DNA of 64,000 bases. Origin: Azovibrio restrictus DSM 23866. Its GTDB lineage: Bacteria; Pseudomonadota; Gammaproteobacteria; Burkholderiales; Rhodocyclaceae. Below the pieces are notes generated by a model that saw only the letters and a program-made list of their open reading frames with translations, was not told the origin of the DNA and searched no databases. Shown here piece after piece: positions 1 to 8,827 of this stretch (within the stretch, counting starts at the first letter, position 1; each line of letters begins with the position of its first letter). The position numbers and the translations under genes were made by a program. The stretch is from NCBI RefSeq assembly GCF_000429665.1, contig NZ_AUCH01000015.1, positions 62,001 through 126,000 of the forward strand. Reading direction: 5' to 3'.

Positions 1-2
1 TG

Positions 3-161
3 GCCGGGCGCCTGCCCTTGAACGGGCTGGAACAGCTGCCCCAGGGGCTTTACCTGCGTGGCGACGGCATCCTGGCCGTCCAGTGGCTGCTGGAGGGCAG
101 CCCGGAAGGGGACACCGTTGCCGGCGCCCCCGCCCTGCTTCAGGCCGCCAGGGCTTCCTGA
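3..161 (+). CDS. C-terminal end of an unidentified protein (5' truncated by window)
   Basis: An open frame enters from the left edge and stops with TGA at 159-161. It gives about 52 residues, ending in an alanine-rich tail, with the high GC3 of the neighbouring core genes. The frame overlaps the end of the convergent dynamin-like gene by 22 bp, which is plausible for a tail-to-tail pair. No motif in the visible part allows a family call. It could be spurious, because the fragment is short and the GC content favours long open frames. Confidence 0.4.
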   Translation, partial: AGRLPLNGLEQLPQGLYLRGDGILAVQWLLEGSPEGDTVAGAPALLQAARAS

Positions 162-2086
162 GCTTCCCGGGGCAGCAGCAGCTGGCGCAGTATGCCGGTG
201 ATCTGCTCCAGGGTCTGGATCTGCTGCAGCAGCTCCTGCTCCACCCCTTCCAGTTCGCTGATCCGGTCTTCCAGGGTGTCGGTGGCCTGATGGATGCGCT
301 TGATGCTTTCCAGGCGCCGCTTCAGGTGGATCTGGTGTTCGCGCACCTGGGTTTCCATGGGGGCCATGATGGCCTTGAGCCAGTTTTCCGCATCCCGGTT
401 GGCCCGTTCGAAGGCCTTTCTGACCTGCAGGGCCACTTCCTCGAAGAACTTGTGGGTGATGTTCTTCTTCTCGTGGGTGAGCAGGTTGATGGTGGTGTTC
501 AGGTGGGTGTCGCACCAGTTCTGCAGCCGGTTCAGCTCCTTCTCGTAGCGCATCAGGGAGAAGGCGGCGGGGGCCGGCAGCTTCAGGCCGTATTCCACGG
601 TGAGGCGCTTGTAGACCGCCTCCATCATGCTGCGGATTTCCTCCACCTCGACCCGGGACTTTTCCAGGTTGCCCCGGGTGATGGCGAAGAAGCCCTTCAT
701 GGCGTCCGAAAGGCTCTTGGAGAAGGTGGCCTCAAGCATGGTTTCCCGGGTGTCGTGGGTGAGGGTGCGCAGGGCATCCAGGCCCAGGTGGCCGAACAGC
801 TTGTTGGTCAGGGAGGAGAACACGCTGCGCACGGCATAGTAGTGCTGCAGCCCGGCCTCGAATTCCTCCTTCTCGGCCCGCACCTTGCCCATCATGTACT
901 CCACCACGCCCTTGTTCTTGCCGCGCAGCTCGGTGAGCTCGGAGAGCTGTTCGCGCAGACCGGCGAGCCGGGATTCCAGCAGGCCCCGGGCGCGCAGGTG
1001 GATGTCGTTGAACTCCCCTTCGGTGTTGTCGCGCACGATGTCCTGCTTGGCCGGGATCAGTTCCTGGGACAGGGCGGTTTCCAGTTCCGGCAGGCGGCTC
1101 CGGGCCAGTAGCTCGTCGTCGCCGTTGATCTTGGCCACCAGGCCCTTCTGGGCCGAGACCGGGAACACCTGGCTTTCGTCCAGGCCCAGGATGCCGGCGC
1201 AGGAACTCACCTGCTTGTCGATTTCCGCCTCGATCTCGGCGTCGCTCTTCAACTCGTCCCAGAGGCCGTCGATCTTGTTCAGGACCACCAGGCGACCCCG
1301 CTTGCCGTTGCTGGTGCCGATGTGTTCCTGCCAGATGGAGAGGTCAGACTGGGTCACCCCGGTGTCGGCGGCCAGGATGAACAGCACCGCATGGGCGTTG
1401 GGCAGCAGGGACAGGGTCAGTTCGGGTTCGGTACCGATGGCGTTCAGGCCCGGGGTGTCCAGGATCACCAGCCCCTGCTTCAGGAGCGGATGGGGGAAAT
1501 TGATGATGGCGTGGCGCCAGCGGGGAATCTCCACCAGCCCGTCCTCGCCCGCGTGGAACAGGTCGGCCTCGCTGCTGCCCACGGCAAACCCCATGTCCCG
1601 GGCCACTTCCGGCCGTACCCGGGTGACTTCGCTGACCTGGCGCAGGGCGGCCTGCATGGCGTCCGCTGAGGCGATGTCCAGGGTCACGGTTTCCCATTCC
1701 TCGGGGAAGCGCTTGTACTCGCTGATGCTGGTGCTGTTGCTGCGGGTCTCGATGGGCAAGAGCTCGATGCAGGGGGGCTTGTCGGCGGTGTACATCAGCT
1801 CCGTCGGGCACATGGTGGTGCGGCCGGCGGAGGAGGGCAGCATGCGGTTGCCGTATTCGGCAAAGAAAATGCCATTGATGAGTTCCGACTTGCCCCGGGA
1901 GAACTCGGCCACGAAGGCCACGTTCAGGCGGTCTTCCTTGAGCCGCTCAAGCAGCTGGTTGAGGCGCAGTTCCGACTGGGCGTCGCCCAGTTCCTGGTCG
2001 GCCAGCCAGAGGCGGAAGCGATCTACGGATTCGGCCACGCGGCTGCGCCACTGGCTGTAGGCGGCGAATTGTTGTGCGAGGGACAT
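140..2086 (-). CDS. Dynamin-family GTPase
   Basis: This 648-residue protein has an N-terminal large-GTPase domain and a long helical C-terminal half. Visible GTPase motifs are a P-loop variant ending RGKS (about residues 60-67, with Ala instead of the first Gly), a G2 threonine near 91, DTPG (210-213) and NKID (270-273). The C-terminal part is rich in Leu/Glu/Arg heptads and predicted coiled coil, ending near residue 640. Bacterial dynamin-like proteins bind membranes and are known to act in membrane remodelling or stress tolerance. The role here is inferred only from family membership. It is a single gene, divergent from nothing nearby, followed in the same direction upstream by mutM. Confidence 0.85.
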   Translation of the reverse strand: MSLAQQFAAYSQWRSRVAESVDRFRLWLADQELGDAQSELRLNQLLERLKEDRLNVAFVAEFSRGKSELINGIFFAEYGNRMLPSSAGRTTMCPTELMYTADKPPCIELLPIETRSNSTSISEYKRFPEEWETVTLDIASADAMQAALRQVSEVTRVRPEVARDMGFAVGSSEADLFHAGEDGLVEIPRWRHAIINFPHPLLKQGLVILDTPGLNAIGTEPELTLSLLPNAHAVLFILAADTGVTQSDLSIWQEHIGTSNGKRGRLVVLNKIDGLWDELKSDAEIEAEIDKQVSSCAGILGLDESQVFPVSAQKGLVAKINGDDELLARSRLPELETALSQELIPAKQDIVRDNTEGEFNDIHLRARGLLESRLAGLREQLSELTELRGKNKGVVEYMMGKVRAEKEEFEAGLQHYYAVRSVFSSLTNKLFGHLGLDALRTLTHDTRETMLEATFSKSLSDAMKGFFAITRGNLEKSRVEVEEIRSMMEAVYKRLTVEYGLKLPAPAAFSLMRYEKELNRLQNWCDTHLNTTINLLTHEKKNITHKFFEEVALQVRKAFERANRDAENWLKAIMAPMETQVREHQIHLKRRLESIKRIHQATDTLEDRISELEGVEQELLQQIQTLEQITGILRQLLLPREAQEALAA

Positions 2087-2139
2087 GGGCTTTTCCCCGA
2101 AAGGAGGCGATAAGCCGCTAATTTAGCACGTTGGCAAAC

Positions 2140-2157
2140 CCCCGCAAGGGCGGGGGC
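2140..2157 (-). terminator. Probable rho-independent terminator after mutM
   Basis: A 7-bp GC stem (CCCCCGC/GCGGGGG) with a 4-nt loop lies 8 bp beyond the mutM stop. On the minus strand it is followed by only a short TTT run, so termination may be weak. It separates mutM from the dynamin-like gene. Confidence 0.5.
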
Positions 2158-2164
2158 GGAGGTT

Positions 2165-2986
2165 TCAGCGCTGGCAGCCGGGGCAGTAGAAGCTGGAACG
2201 GCCGGCCTGGCGCACCTGACGGATGGTGCCGCCGCAGCGGGGGCAGGTCTGGCCGGCCCGGTCATAGACGACGCAGCGGAGCTGGAAACTGCCGGCGCCC
2301 CCGTCGCTATGGACATAGTCGCGCACGCTGCTGCCCCCCGAGGCGATGGCGTCGCTCAGGGTCTGGCGGATGGCCTCCACCAGCCGGGCCAAGCGGGCGG
2401 CGCTGATGCGTCCCGCCGGGCGCAGGGGGGAGATGCCGGCCCGGAACAGGCTCTCTGCCGCATAGATGTTGCCGACCCCCACCAGGGTGTGGGCATCCAT
2501 GATGAGCTGCTTGACGGGCTGGCTGCGATCCCGGGCCCGGGCCGCCAGCCAGGCGGGGGTGAACGCCGCCGAGAGGGGCTCCAGGCCCAGGGAGGCCAGC
2601 AGGGGATGCTGCTCCGGATCGTCGCCTTCCTGCCAGACGGCCAGGCCGAAGCGGCGTGGGTCCCGGAGGCGCATCACCGTGTGCGGGAAGGCCAGGTCCA
2701 GGTGGTCGTGGCGGCCGGGCGGGGTGCCCGGCACCACCAGGCGCAGGCTGCCCGACATGCCCAGGTGCAGGATCAGCCAGCCCCCTGCCTCGGGGAAGTG
2801 GAACAGCAGGTACTTGCCCCGGCGCCGGATGGCTGCCAGGGTCCGGCCTTCCAGGCGGCTGGCCAGGTCGGCCGGGATGGGCAGGCGCAGGTCGGCCCTG
2901 CGGGTCACGACAGTGGCAAGGCGGTGGCCTTCCAGGTGCGGCGCCAGGCCCAGGCGGCTCACTTCCACTTCCGGCAATTCGGGCAT
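2165..2986 (-). CDS. mutM: Formamidopyrimidine-DNA glycosylase (MutM/Fpg)
   Basis: Bifunctional DNA glycosylase/AP lyase that removes 8-oxoguanine and formamidopyrimidines in base-excision repair. The start is fixed by biochemistry: the catalytic residue is the N-terminal Pro after Met removal, so the ATG giving M-PELPEVE at 2986 is right and an in-frame TTG/ATG extension of 11 codons is not. The 273-residue product has the PELPE helix, the lysine region RRRGKYLLF near residue 57, the MSGSLR element, the VGNIYAAE helix and a C-terminal CPRC...CPGC zinc finger. Length and motif order match typical MutM. It stands alone, divergent from the TPR/lolB/ispE operon. Confidence 0.97.
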   Translation of the reverse strand: MPELPEVEVSRLGLAPHLEGHRLATVVTRRADLRLPIPADLASRLEGRTLAAIRRRGKYLLFHFPEAGGWLILHLGMSGSLRLVVPGTPPGRHDHLDLAFPHTVMRLRDPRRFGLAVWQEGDDPEQHPLLASLGLEPLSAAFTPAWLAARARDRSQPVKQLIMDAHTLVGVGNIYAAESLFRAGISPLRPAGRISAARLARLVEAIRQTLSDAIASGGSSVRDYVHSDGGAGSFQLRCVVYDRAGQTCPRCGGTIRQVRQAGRSSFYCPGCQR

Positions 2987-3079
2987 CGGCTTGTGACTCC
3001 AGGAAAAGCGCAATAACATGCGCCGTTGGCCCGATTTTACCGGCTTCGTGCCGGTGTTTACCTGTACTGGACGTAACCC

Positions 3080-4804
3080 ATGTCATCCAAGTTGCTGGCT
3101 TCCCTGATTTCCATGGCCCTGTTCCTGCCCCTGGGGGCTGCCCAGGCGGCGCCGCCTTCCAGCGAGGCGGCCGCGGCGGCGCGCCTGGTCCGGGCTGGGG
3201 AGACGGAGGGGCTTACCGGGCAGGTGGTATTCCAGCTGCTGCTGGGCGAGGTGGCCCTGCAGCGGGGCCAGCTGGAACTGGCTCTGAGCGCTTACCGGGA
3301 TCTGGCCCTGCGTACCCGGGATGCGGGCGTGGTGCGCCGGGCCGCCGAGCTGGCCGGCGCCGCCCAGCAGTACGGGGTGGCCCTGGAAATGGTGCGTCTG
3401 TGGCTGGAGCTGGAGCCCGAGTCCCAGTCCGCCCGCCAGATGCAGGCCGGGCTGCTGGTGCTGGCCGGGCGCCTCGATGAACTGGATGGTCCGGTGGCGG
3501 AAATGCTGGCAGCGGAGCCGGACAACCTGGGCACCAACTTCCTCAGCCTCAACCGGCTGCTGGCCCGCTATCCGGACAAGGCGGCGGTACAGGCCTTCGT
3601 GGAGCGCATGGCCAGCCCCTATCCGAAACTGCCCGAGGCCCGCTATGCCCTTGCCCTGGCGGCGGCCGCCGCCGGCCAGCTGGAGCGGGGCCGCGCCGAG
3701 GCCCGCCAGGCCCAGGTCCTGAAGCCCGACTGGGAGGCGCCGGTGCTGCTGGAGGCCCAGCTGATCCTGCGGGAGAAGGGCGAGCCCCGCATTGCCGAGG
3801 CGGCCCAGCTGTTGAACGACTATCTCAAGCGCCAGCCCGATTCCACGGAGGTGCGGCTGCATCTGGCCCGGGTCCTGATCGGTGCCAAGGACTACCACCA
3901 GGCCCGGGAGCAGTTCGACCAGCTGCTCCGCAAGGACCCGGACAATCCCGACGTGGTCTATCCGGTGGCCATGCTGGCCCTGCAGGAAAAGGACCTGGAA
4001 ACGGCTCGCACCCAGTTCACCCGGCTCCTGGAGCTGCCCTTCCCGGACCGGGGGGCGGCCCGTTACTTCCTGGGCCAGGTGGAAGAGGCGGCCGGCAACA
4101 AGGCGGCGGCCCTGGCCCATTATGAACAGGTGCCCGGTGGTGCCCAGTACCTGCCCGCCCGGGCTCGGGCGGCCCAGCTGCTGGCCGACCAGGGGCAGCT
4201 GGATGCGGGGCTGCTCCTGCTGCGCCAGAGCAACGTCCGGGCGCCCAAGGAAAAGGTCCAGTTGGCCCAGGCGGAAGCCCAGCTGCTGCGTGAGGCCGGC
4301 CGTCATCAGGCCGCCTACGGGGCTCTGAGCGGTGCCCTGAAGGCCCAGCCGGAGCAACCGGACCTGCTCTACGACACCGCCCTGGCCGCCGAGAAGGTGG
4401 GCCGCACCCAGGAGATGGAAACCCATCTCAAGAAGCTGATCAAGCTGCAGCCGGATAATGCCCATGCCTACAATGCCCTGGGTTATTCCCTGGCGGATCG
4501 CAACCTGCGCCTCAAGGAAGCCCATGAGCTGATCGCCCGGGCCGTGAGCCTGGCTCCTGCCGATCCTTTCATCATGGACAGCATGGGCTGGGTGTTGTAC
4601 CGCCAGGGCAAGCTGGCTGAGTCCCTGGCCACCCTGGAAAAGGCCTACGGCATCAAGGCTGATCCGGAGATCGCCGCCCACCTGGGCGAAGTGTTGTGGA
4701 AGCTGGGGCGCCGGGACGAGGCCCGGGCCCTGTGGCAGAAGGCGGTGGCCGCCGCGCCGGACAATGAGGCTTTGCAGGCCACCCTGAAGAAATTCCAGCC
4801 ATGA
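3080..4804 (+). CDS. Exported tetratricopeptide-repeat protein
   Basis: A 574-residue protein beginning with a clear Sec signal peptide (hydrophobic core, likely cleavage after AQA around residue 24). Nearly the whole mature part is made of degenerate TPR units (for example around residues 440-480 and 500-560, with the usual W/L/G/Y/A/P spacing), so it is probably a periplasmic or outer-membrane-associated scaffold. Its stop overlaps the lolB start by 4 bp (ATGA), and lolB in turn overlaps ispE. This TPR-lolB-ispE order is common in betaproteobacteria. A link to lipoprotein or envelope assembly is inferred from that context only. Confidence 0.88.
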   Translation: MSSKLLASLISMALFLPLGAAQAAPPSSEAAAAARLVRAGETEGLTGQVVFQLLLGEVALQRGQLELALSAYRDLALRTRDAGVVRRAAELAGAAQQYGVALEMVRLWLELEPESQSARQMQAGLLVLAGRLDELDGPVAEMLAAEPDNLGTNFLSLNRLLARYPDKAAVQAFVERMASPYPKLPEARYALALAAAAAGQLERGRAEARQAQVLKPDWEAPVLLEAQLILREKGEPRIAEAAQLLNDYLKRQPDSTEVRLHLARVLIGAKDYHQAREQFDQLLRKDPDNPDVVYPVAMLALQEKDLETARTQFTRLLELPFPDRGAARYFLGQVEEAAGNKAAALAHYEQVPGGAQYLPARARAAQLLADQGQLDAGLLLLRQSNVRAPKEKVQLAQAEAQLLREAGRHQAAYGALSGALKAQPEQPDLLYDTALAAEKVGRTQEMETHLKKLIKLQPDNAHAYNALGYSLADRNLRLKEAHELIARAVSLAPADPFIMDSMGWVLYRQGKLAESLATLEKAYGIKADPEIAAHLGEVLWKLGRRDEARALWQKAVAAAPDNEALQATLKKFQP

Positions 4805-5412
4805 ACTCCCGCCGTCAGCTGCTCTGGAGCCTGCTCACGGCGGGCTTCCTGTCCGCCTGTGCGGTGCCGCCGGCCCGGGTGGGCGAAGGGCTGGCCCAGC
4901 AGGCCAGCGCCGGGGGCGTGGCTTCTTTCGATCTGAGCGCCCGTTTCAGCCTCCAGTTCAATCCCCCTTCCGGCCAGGAGCAGCGCCAGTTTTCCGGGCG
5001 CCTGCAGTGGCAGCACGGTCCCCTGGGGGACAAGCTGCTGTTCATGGACCCCCTGGGCCAGGGCGTGGCGGAACTGCAGCGTCCTGCCCTGGGGCCGGTG
5101 CTGCTGCAGCTGGCCGATGGCACCCGGCGCGAGGCCGATGATCCGGATCAGCTCATCGGCGAGGTGCTGGGGGTGCCCCTGCCCCTGGGGGAGCTGGCGG
5201 GCTGGGTCCAGGCCATTCCCGGGCCGGGGGCCCTGATGGAGCCTGATGCCCAGGGCCGGCCCCGGCGGGTGCGGGAGTCGGGCTGGTTGCTGTTCTACCA
5301 CTATGGTGACGGGGAGAGCGAGTTCAGCCGCCTGCCGGCCCGCCTGGATGCGAGCCTGGACGGGGTCTTGAAGCTGCGCCTGTCCTTCGAGGCCTGGGAG
5401 CCCCTGCCGTGA
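4801..5412 (+). CDS. lolB: Outer-membrane lipoprotein receptor LolB
   Basis: LolB takes lipoproteins from the periplasmic carrier LolA and inserts them into the inner leaflet of the outer membrane. The 203-residue product has a short signal peptide ending in the lipobox LSAC (acylated Cys20). The mature part has the LolA/LolB beta-sheet pattern, including a phase of F/S-rich strands and a conserved GWVQAIPG-like region near residues 137-145. The length fits the family. It overlaps the TPR gene upstream by 4 bp and ispE downstream by 4 bp (GTGA), so the three are translationally coupled. Placement directly before ispE is the standard proteobacterial arrangement. Confidence 0.93.
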   Translation: MNSRRQLLWSLLTAGFLSACAVPPARVGEGLAQQASAGGVASFDLSARFSLQFNPPSGQEQRQFSGRLQWQHGPLGDKLLFMDPLGQGVAELQRPALGPVLLQLADGTRREADDPDQLIGEVLGVPLPLGELAGWVQAIPGPGALMEPDAQGRPRRVRESGWLLFYHYGDGESEFSRLPARLDASLDGVLKLRLSFEAWEPLP

Positions 5413-6275
5413 GTGCGACCGAGGAGTGGGGCTGGCACAGCGAGTGGCCGGCGCCGGCCAAGCTCAACCTGTTCCTGCATGTGGTGGGGCGCCGGCCCGA
5501 TGGCTATCACCTGCTGCAGACCCTGTTCCGCTTCATCGACCGGGGCGACAGCCTGCGTTTCGAATCCCGGGACGATGATCGGGTGGTGCTGGCCCGGGCC
5601 TTGCCCGGGGTGCCGGCCGAGCAGGATCTGACGGTCCGGGCGGTGCGCCTCCTGCAAGCGGAGAGCGGCTGCCGCCGGGGCGTCACCCTGCATCTGGAAA
5701 AGCGCCTGCCCATGGGCGGCGGGCTGGGGGGCGGCAGTTCCGACGCGGCCACGGTGCTCCTGGCCCTCAACCATCTCTGGGGCCTGGGCCTGGGGCGGCT
5801 GCGTCTGCAGGCCCTGGGGCTGAGCCTGGGGGCCGATGTGCCGGTGTTCGTGCACGGCCGCAACACCTTCGCCGAGGGGGTGGGGGAGGAATTCTTCCCG
5901 GTACAGTTGCCGCCGGCCTGGTACCTGGTGCTGGTGCCGCCGGTGGCGGTGCCCACGGCGGCCATCTTCACGGCCCCGGAGCTGCGTCGGGATACGCCGC
6001 GTCTGGCTCCCGGGGATTGGCATCCCGGCCTGGGGGGCAATGACCTGGAGCCCGTGGCCTGCAGCCTGTATCCCGTCGTGGGGCAGTACCTGGGCTGGTT
6101 GCGGGAGCGGGTGGGCGAGGCGCGCAGCCGCATGAGCGGCTCCGGCGCCTGTGTCTTTGCCGAGTGCGACAGCGAGGCCGAAGCCCGGGATCTGGCGGCC
6201 CAATTGCCCGCCGCCTGGCTGGGCTGGGTGGCCCGGGGACTGGAGGCTCACCCCCTGGAAAAACTGGGGATTTAA
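5409..6275 (+). CDS. ispE: 4-diphosphocytidyl-2-C-methyl-D-erythritol kinase
   Basis: GHMP-family kinase that phosphorylates CDP-ME in the MEP pathway of isoprenoid synthesis. The start is GTG within the overlap GTGA with the lolB stop; no better ATG lies near. Motif 1 (PAPAKLNLFLHV, residues 14-25), the glycine-rich ATP loop PMGGGLGGGSSDAA (101-114) and the C-terminal MSGSGACVFA motif are all present. At 288 residues it matches the family. It is followed by an AT-rich tract that feeds the tRNA-Gln promoter. Confidence 0.96.
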   Translation: MSATEEWGWHSEWPAPAKLNLFLHVVGRRPDGYHLLQTLFRFIDRGDSLRFESRDDDRVVLARALPGVPAEQDLTVRAVRLLQAESGCRRGVTLHLEKRLPMGGGLGGGSSDAATVLLALNHLWGLGLGRLRLQALGLSLGADVPVFVHGRNTFAEGVGEEFFPVQLPPAWYLVLVPPVAVPTAAIFTAPELRRDTPRLAPGDWHPGLGGNDLEPVACSLYPVVGQYLGWLRERVGEARSRMSGSGACVFAECDSEAEARDLAAQLPAAWLGWVARGLEAHPLEKLGI

Positions 6276-6315
6276 AAAAATCTCAAAAAGCTATGGCGCA
6301 TCCGGAAAAACTTTG

Positions 6316-6321
6316 TATAAT
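6316..6321 (+). promoter_or_regulatory. -10 element of the tRNA-Gln promoter
   Basis: A perfect TATAAT lies 46 bp upstream of the tRNA, followed by a GC-rich discriminator (GCGCGCC) typical of stringently controlled stable-RNA promoters. An A-rich tract upstream (6272-6290) could serve as an UP element. The -35 box is poor: about ATGGCG at 17-bp spacing. Confidence 0.7.
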
Positions 6322-6361
6322 GCGCGCCTCGCTTCTACGGGAATCCGTTCAAGCGAACAGC

Positions 6362-6438
6362 TGGGGAGTCGCCAAGTTGGTCAAGGCACCGGATTTTGAT
6401 TCCGGCATTCGAAGGTTCGAATCCTTCTTCCCCAGCCA
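6362..6438 (+). tRNA. tRNA-Gln (anticodon TTG)
   Basis: The 77-nt sequence folds as a cloverleaf. The acceptor stem is TGGGGAG/TTCCCCA, the anticodon stem CCGGA/TCCGG has loop TTTTGAT (anticodon TTG, reading CAA/CAG), and the T arm is GAAGG/CCTTC with loop TTCGAAT. The 3' CCA is encoded (6436-6438). It sits between ispE and prs, as in many betaproteobacteria, and is probably cotranscribed with prs. Confidence 0.97.
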
Positions 6439-6512
6439 CAGAATCCCTCGGGCAGGTACTCTACCTGCCCGAAGTCATTTTAGGCGGGTGGGCGAGCCCG
6501 CAGGGAAAGCAA

Positions 6513-7463
6513 ATGGCTTACAACAGTCTGATGGTCTTTACCGGCAATGCCAACGCCAAGCTGGCTGCCGACGTGGCTGGTGCCCTCAACGTGGAGTTGG
6601 GGCGCGCTCATGTGGGACGCTTCTCCGATGGTGAGGTCAGCGTCGAGGTCCAGGAGCATGTGCGCGGCCGCGATGTGTTCGTGCTGCAATCCACCTGCGC
6701 CCCCACCAACGACAACCTGATGGAAATCCTGGTGATGGTGGATGCCCTGAAGCGGGCCTCCGCCGGCCGCATCACCGCTGCCATTCCCTATTTCGGCTAC
6801 GCCCGCCAGGACCGCCGCCCCCGCTCCTCCCGTGTTTCCATCGCCGCCAAGCTGGTGGCCAACATGCTCATGGCCTCCGGTGTGGACCGGGTCCTGACCA
6901 TGGACCTGCACGCGGAACAGATCCAGGGCTTCTTCGATATCCCGGTGGATAACATCTACGCCCTGCCCATCCTGCTCGACGACATCAAGAAGCAGTGTTA
7001 CGAGAATCCCCTGGTGGTTTCTCCCGACCATGGCGGGGTGGTGCGGGCCCGTTCCCTGGCCAAGCGCCTGGAGTGCGACCTGGCCATCATCGACAAGCGC
7101 CGCCCCAAGGCCAATGTCTCCGAGGTGATGAACATCATCGGCGACGTCAAGGGCCGCACCTGCGTCATCATGGACGACATGGTGGATACCGCCGGCACCC
7201 TCTGCAAGGCGGCCACGGCCCTGAAGCAGCACGGGGCCAAGAAGGTGGTGGCCTACTGCACCCATCCGGTCCTGTCCGGCCCCGCCGTGGAGCGGGTCAA
7301 CGATTCCGACCTGGATTCCCTGGTGGTCACCGATACCATTCCGCTCCAGGATCCCGCCGCTGCCTGCGGCCGTATCCGTCAGCTGTCCGTGGCCCCCATC
7401 CTGGCGGAAACCATTCGTCGCATCAGTAACGACGATTCGGTTTCCTCCTTGTTCATCGACTGA
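6513..7463 (+). CDS. prs: Ribose-phosphate pyrophosphokinase (PRPP synthetase)
   Basis: Makes PRPP from ribose-5-phosphate and ATP for purine, pyrimidine, His, Trp and NAD synthesis. The frame is open further upstream through the tRNA, but the true start is the ATG at 6513: it gives MAYNSLMVFTGNANAKLA, the usual N-terminus, and is preceded by AGGGAAA. Motifs present are the DLHAEQIQGFFDIPVDN signature (near residue 130) and the PRPP loop DDMVDTAGT (near 220). At 316 residues it matches class I enzymes. It lies between tRNA-Gln and rplY. Confidence 0.97.
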   Translation: MAYNSLMVFTGNANAKLAADVAGALNVELGRAHVGRFSDGEVSVEVQEHVRGRDVFVLQSTCAPTNDNLMEILVMVDALKRASAGRITAAIPYFGYARQDRRPRSSRVSIAAKLVANMLMASGVDRVLTMDLHAEQIQGFFDIPVDNIYALPILLDDIKKQCYENPLVVSPDHGGVVRARSLAKRLECDLAIIDKRRPKANVSEVMNIIGDVKGRTCVIMDDMVDTAGTLCKAATALKQHGAKKVVAYCTHPVLSGPAVERVNDSDLDSLVVTDTIPLQDPAAACGRIRQLSVAPILAETIRRISNDDSVSSLFID

Positions 7464-7515
7464 TTTTTTCAACTGCCGGCCTGGTCGCGGGTCGGCATCC
7501 TTAAGTGGAGTCATC

Positions 7516-8118
7516 ATGCAATTTGTTCTCAATGCTCAAAAGCGTACGCTGCAGGGATCGAGTGCGAGCCGCCGCCTGCGTCGTGCCGGCAAGGTTCCCG
7601 GCATCATCTACGGTGCTGGCCAGGCCCCCGAAGTGGTCGAGTTCGACCACAACCAGCTGTACCAGGGTCTGCGCAAGGAAGCTTTCCATTCTTCCGTGCT
7701 GACCATCGAAGTGGAAGGCCAGAAGCAGCAGGTCCTGCTGCGCGATTTCCAGGTGCACGCCTACCGTCCCCTGTGCCTGCACGTGGATTTCCAGCGCGTG
7801 GATGCCAACCAGAAGCTGCATCAGAAGGTGCCCCTGCACTTCGTGAACCAGGACCAGGCTCCTGGCGTCAAGCTGGGCGGCGGTCAGGTCGCCCACGTGC
7901 TGAGCGAACTGGAAATCTCCTGCCTGCCCGCCGATCTGCCCGAGTTCATCGAAGTGGACCTGAAGGACATGAAGGCCGGTGAATCCATCCACGTGTCCCA
8001 GCTGAAGCTGCCCAAGGGCGTTACCGCCGTGGTGCATGGCGACGACCAGGCCGTGGTTTCCTGCATCGCCAAGAAGGGCGGCGCCGCTGCTGCCGAAGGC
8101 GAAGAAGCAGCCGCCTGA
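7516..8118 (+). CDS. rplY: 50S ribosomal protein L25 (Ctc/TL5 long form)
   Basis: Binds 5S rRNA in the large subunit. The 200-residue length shows the long Ctc/TL5 type, with an L25 domain (about residues 1-95) and a second beta domain (about 100-185), then an alanine/glutamate-rich tail. The N-terminal region (residues 12-30) carries the Arg-rich RRLRRAGKVPGIIYG motif typical of the family. The start ATG is preceded by GGAG. The gene follows prs by 52 bp and precedes pth, the normal order in betaproteobacteria. Confidence 0.96.
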   Translation: MQFVLNAQKRTLQGSSASRRLRRAGKVPGIIYGAGQAPEVVEFDHNQLYQGLRKEAFHSSVLTIEVEGQKQQVLLRDFQVHAYRPLCLHVDFQRVDANQKLHQKVPLHFVNQDQAPGVKLGGGQVAHVLSELEISCLPADLPEFIEVDLKDMKAGESIHVSQLKLPKGVTAVVHGDDQAVVSCIAKKGGAAAAEGEEAAA

Positions 8119-8136
8119 TCCTGCTGATCCAGCGCC

Positions 8137-8176
8137 AGGGCCGCCCACGGTTTAACCGCTGGCGGCCCTTTGTTTT
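8137..8176 (+). terminator. Rho-independent terminator after rplY
   Basis: A 9-bp GC-rich stem (AGGGCCGCC/GGCGGCCCT) is followed by TTGTTTT. It ends the prs-rplY unit and lies 36 bp before the pth start, so pth either has its own promoter or depends on readthrough. Confidence 0.8.
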
Positions 8177-8212
8177 AGTATCCCCTGCTGCCTGTTCTTC
8201 GAGATCCTGTTC

Positions 8213-8803
8213 ATGACCACCCCCCGCCTGATCGTCGGCCTGGGTAATCCGGGCCCCGACTACGAAGCCACCCGCCACAACGTGGGATTCTGGTTCGTCG
8301 ATCAGCTGTCCCGCCAGCTCAAGGTGAGCCTGGCGCCCCAGCCCAAGTTTTTCGGCAATGCAGGCCGGGACGGGGAGCTCTGGCTGTTGCAGCCGGCCAC
8401 CTTCATGAACCGCTCCGGCCAGGCCGTGGGCGCCCTGGCCCGTTTCTACAAGATCGCGCCGGAAGAGGTGCTGGTGGTCCATGACGACCTGGACCTGCCG
8501 CCGGGAGGCATCCGCCTCAAGAAAGGCGGCGGCAACGGGGGGCATAATGGCCTGAAGGACATTCAGGCCGCCCTGGCCACCCCCGATTTCTGGCGCTTGC
8601 GCCTGGGCATCGGCCATCCCCGTACCCTGGGGCTGAACCAGCAGGTGGCGGATTTCGTCCTGCACCGCCCCCGGGCGGAAGAACAGATAGACATTGACCG
8701 GGCCCTGGAGCGCTGCCTCAAGTCCTGGCCCCAGCTGGCGGCCGGCGATTACGCCGATGCCCAGCGCCTGCTGCATGGCAACCCCCATGCTAGGGCCGTC
8801 TAG
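8213..8803 (+). CDS. pth: Peptidyl-tRNA hydrolase
   Basis: Releases tRNA from prematurely dropped peptidyl-tRNA. The 196-residue protein has the signature GLGNPGPDYEATRHNVGFW (residues 9-27), which includes the catalytic His, the conserved Asn of FMNRSGQAV (near 65), and the VVHDDLDLP segment with the catalytic Asp. It is full length. It lies between rplY and ychF, and the gap to ychF is 24 bp. Confidence 0.97.
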   Translation: MTTPRLIVGLGNPGPDYEATRHNVGFWFVDQLSRQLKVSLAPQPKFFGNAGRDGELWLLQPATFMNRSGQAVGALARFYKIAPEEVLVVHDDLDLPPGGIRLKKGGGNGGHNGLKDIQAALATPDFWRLRLGIGHPRTLGLNQQVADFVLHRPRAEEQIDIDRALERCLKSWPQLAAGDYADAQRLLHGNPHARAV

Positions 8804-8827
8804 GCCCTACTTACAAGGAAAGCGAAC

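Noticed and set aside
6396..7463. prs frame starting inside tRNA-Gln
   Set aside because: The tRNA is clear, and the ATG at 6513 gives the standard N-terminus.
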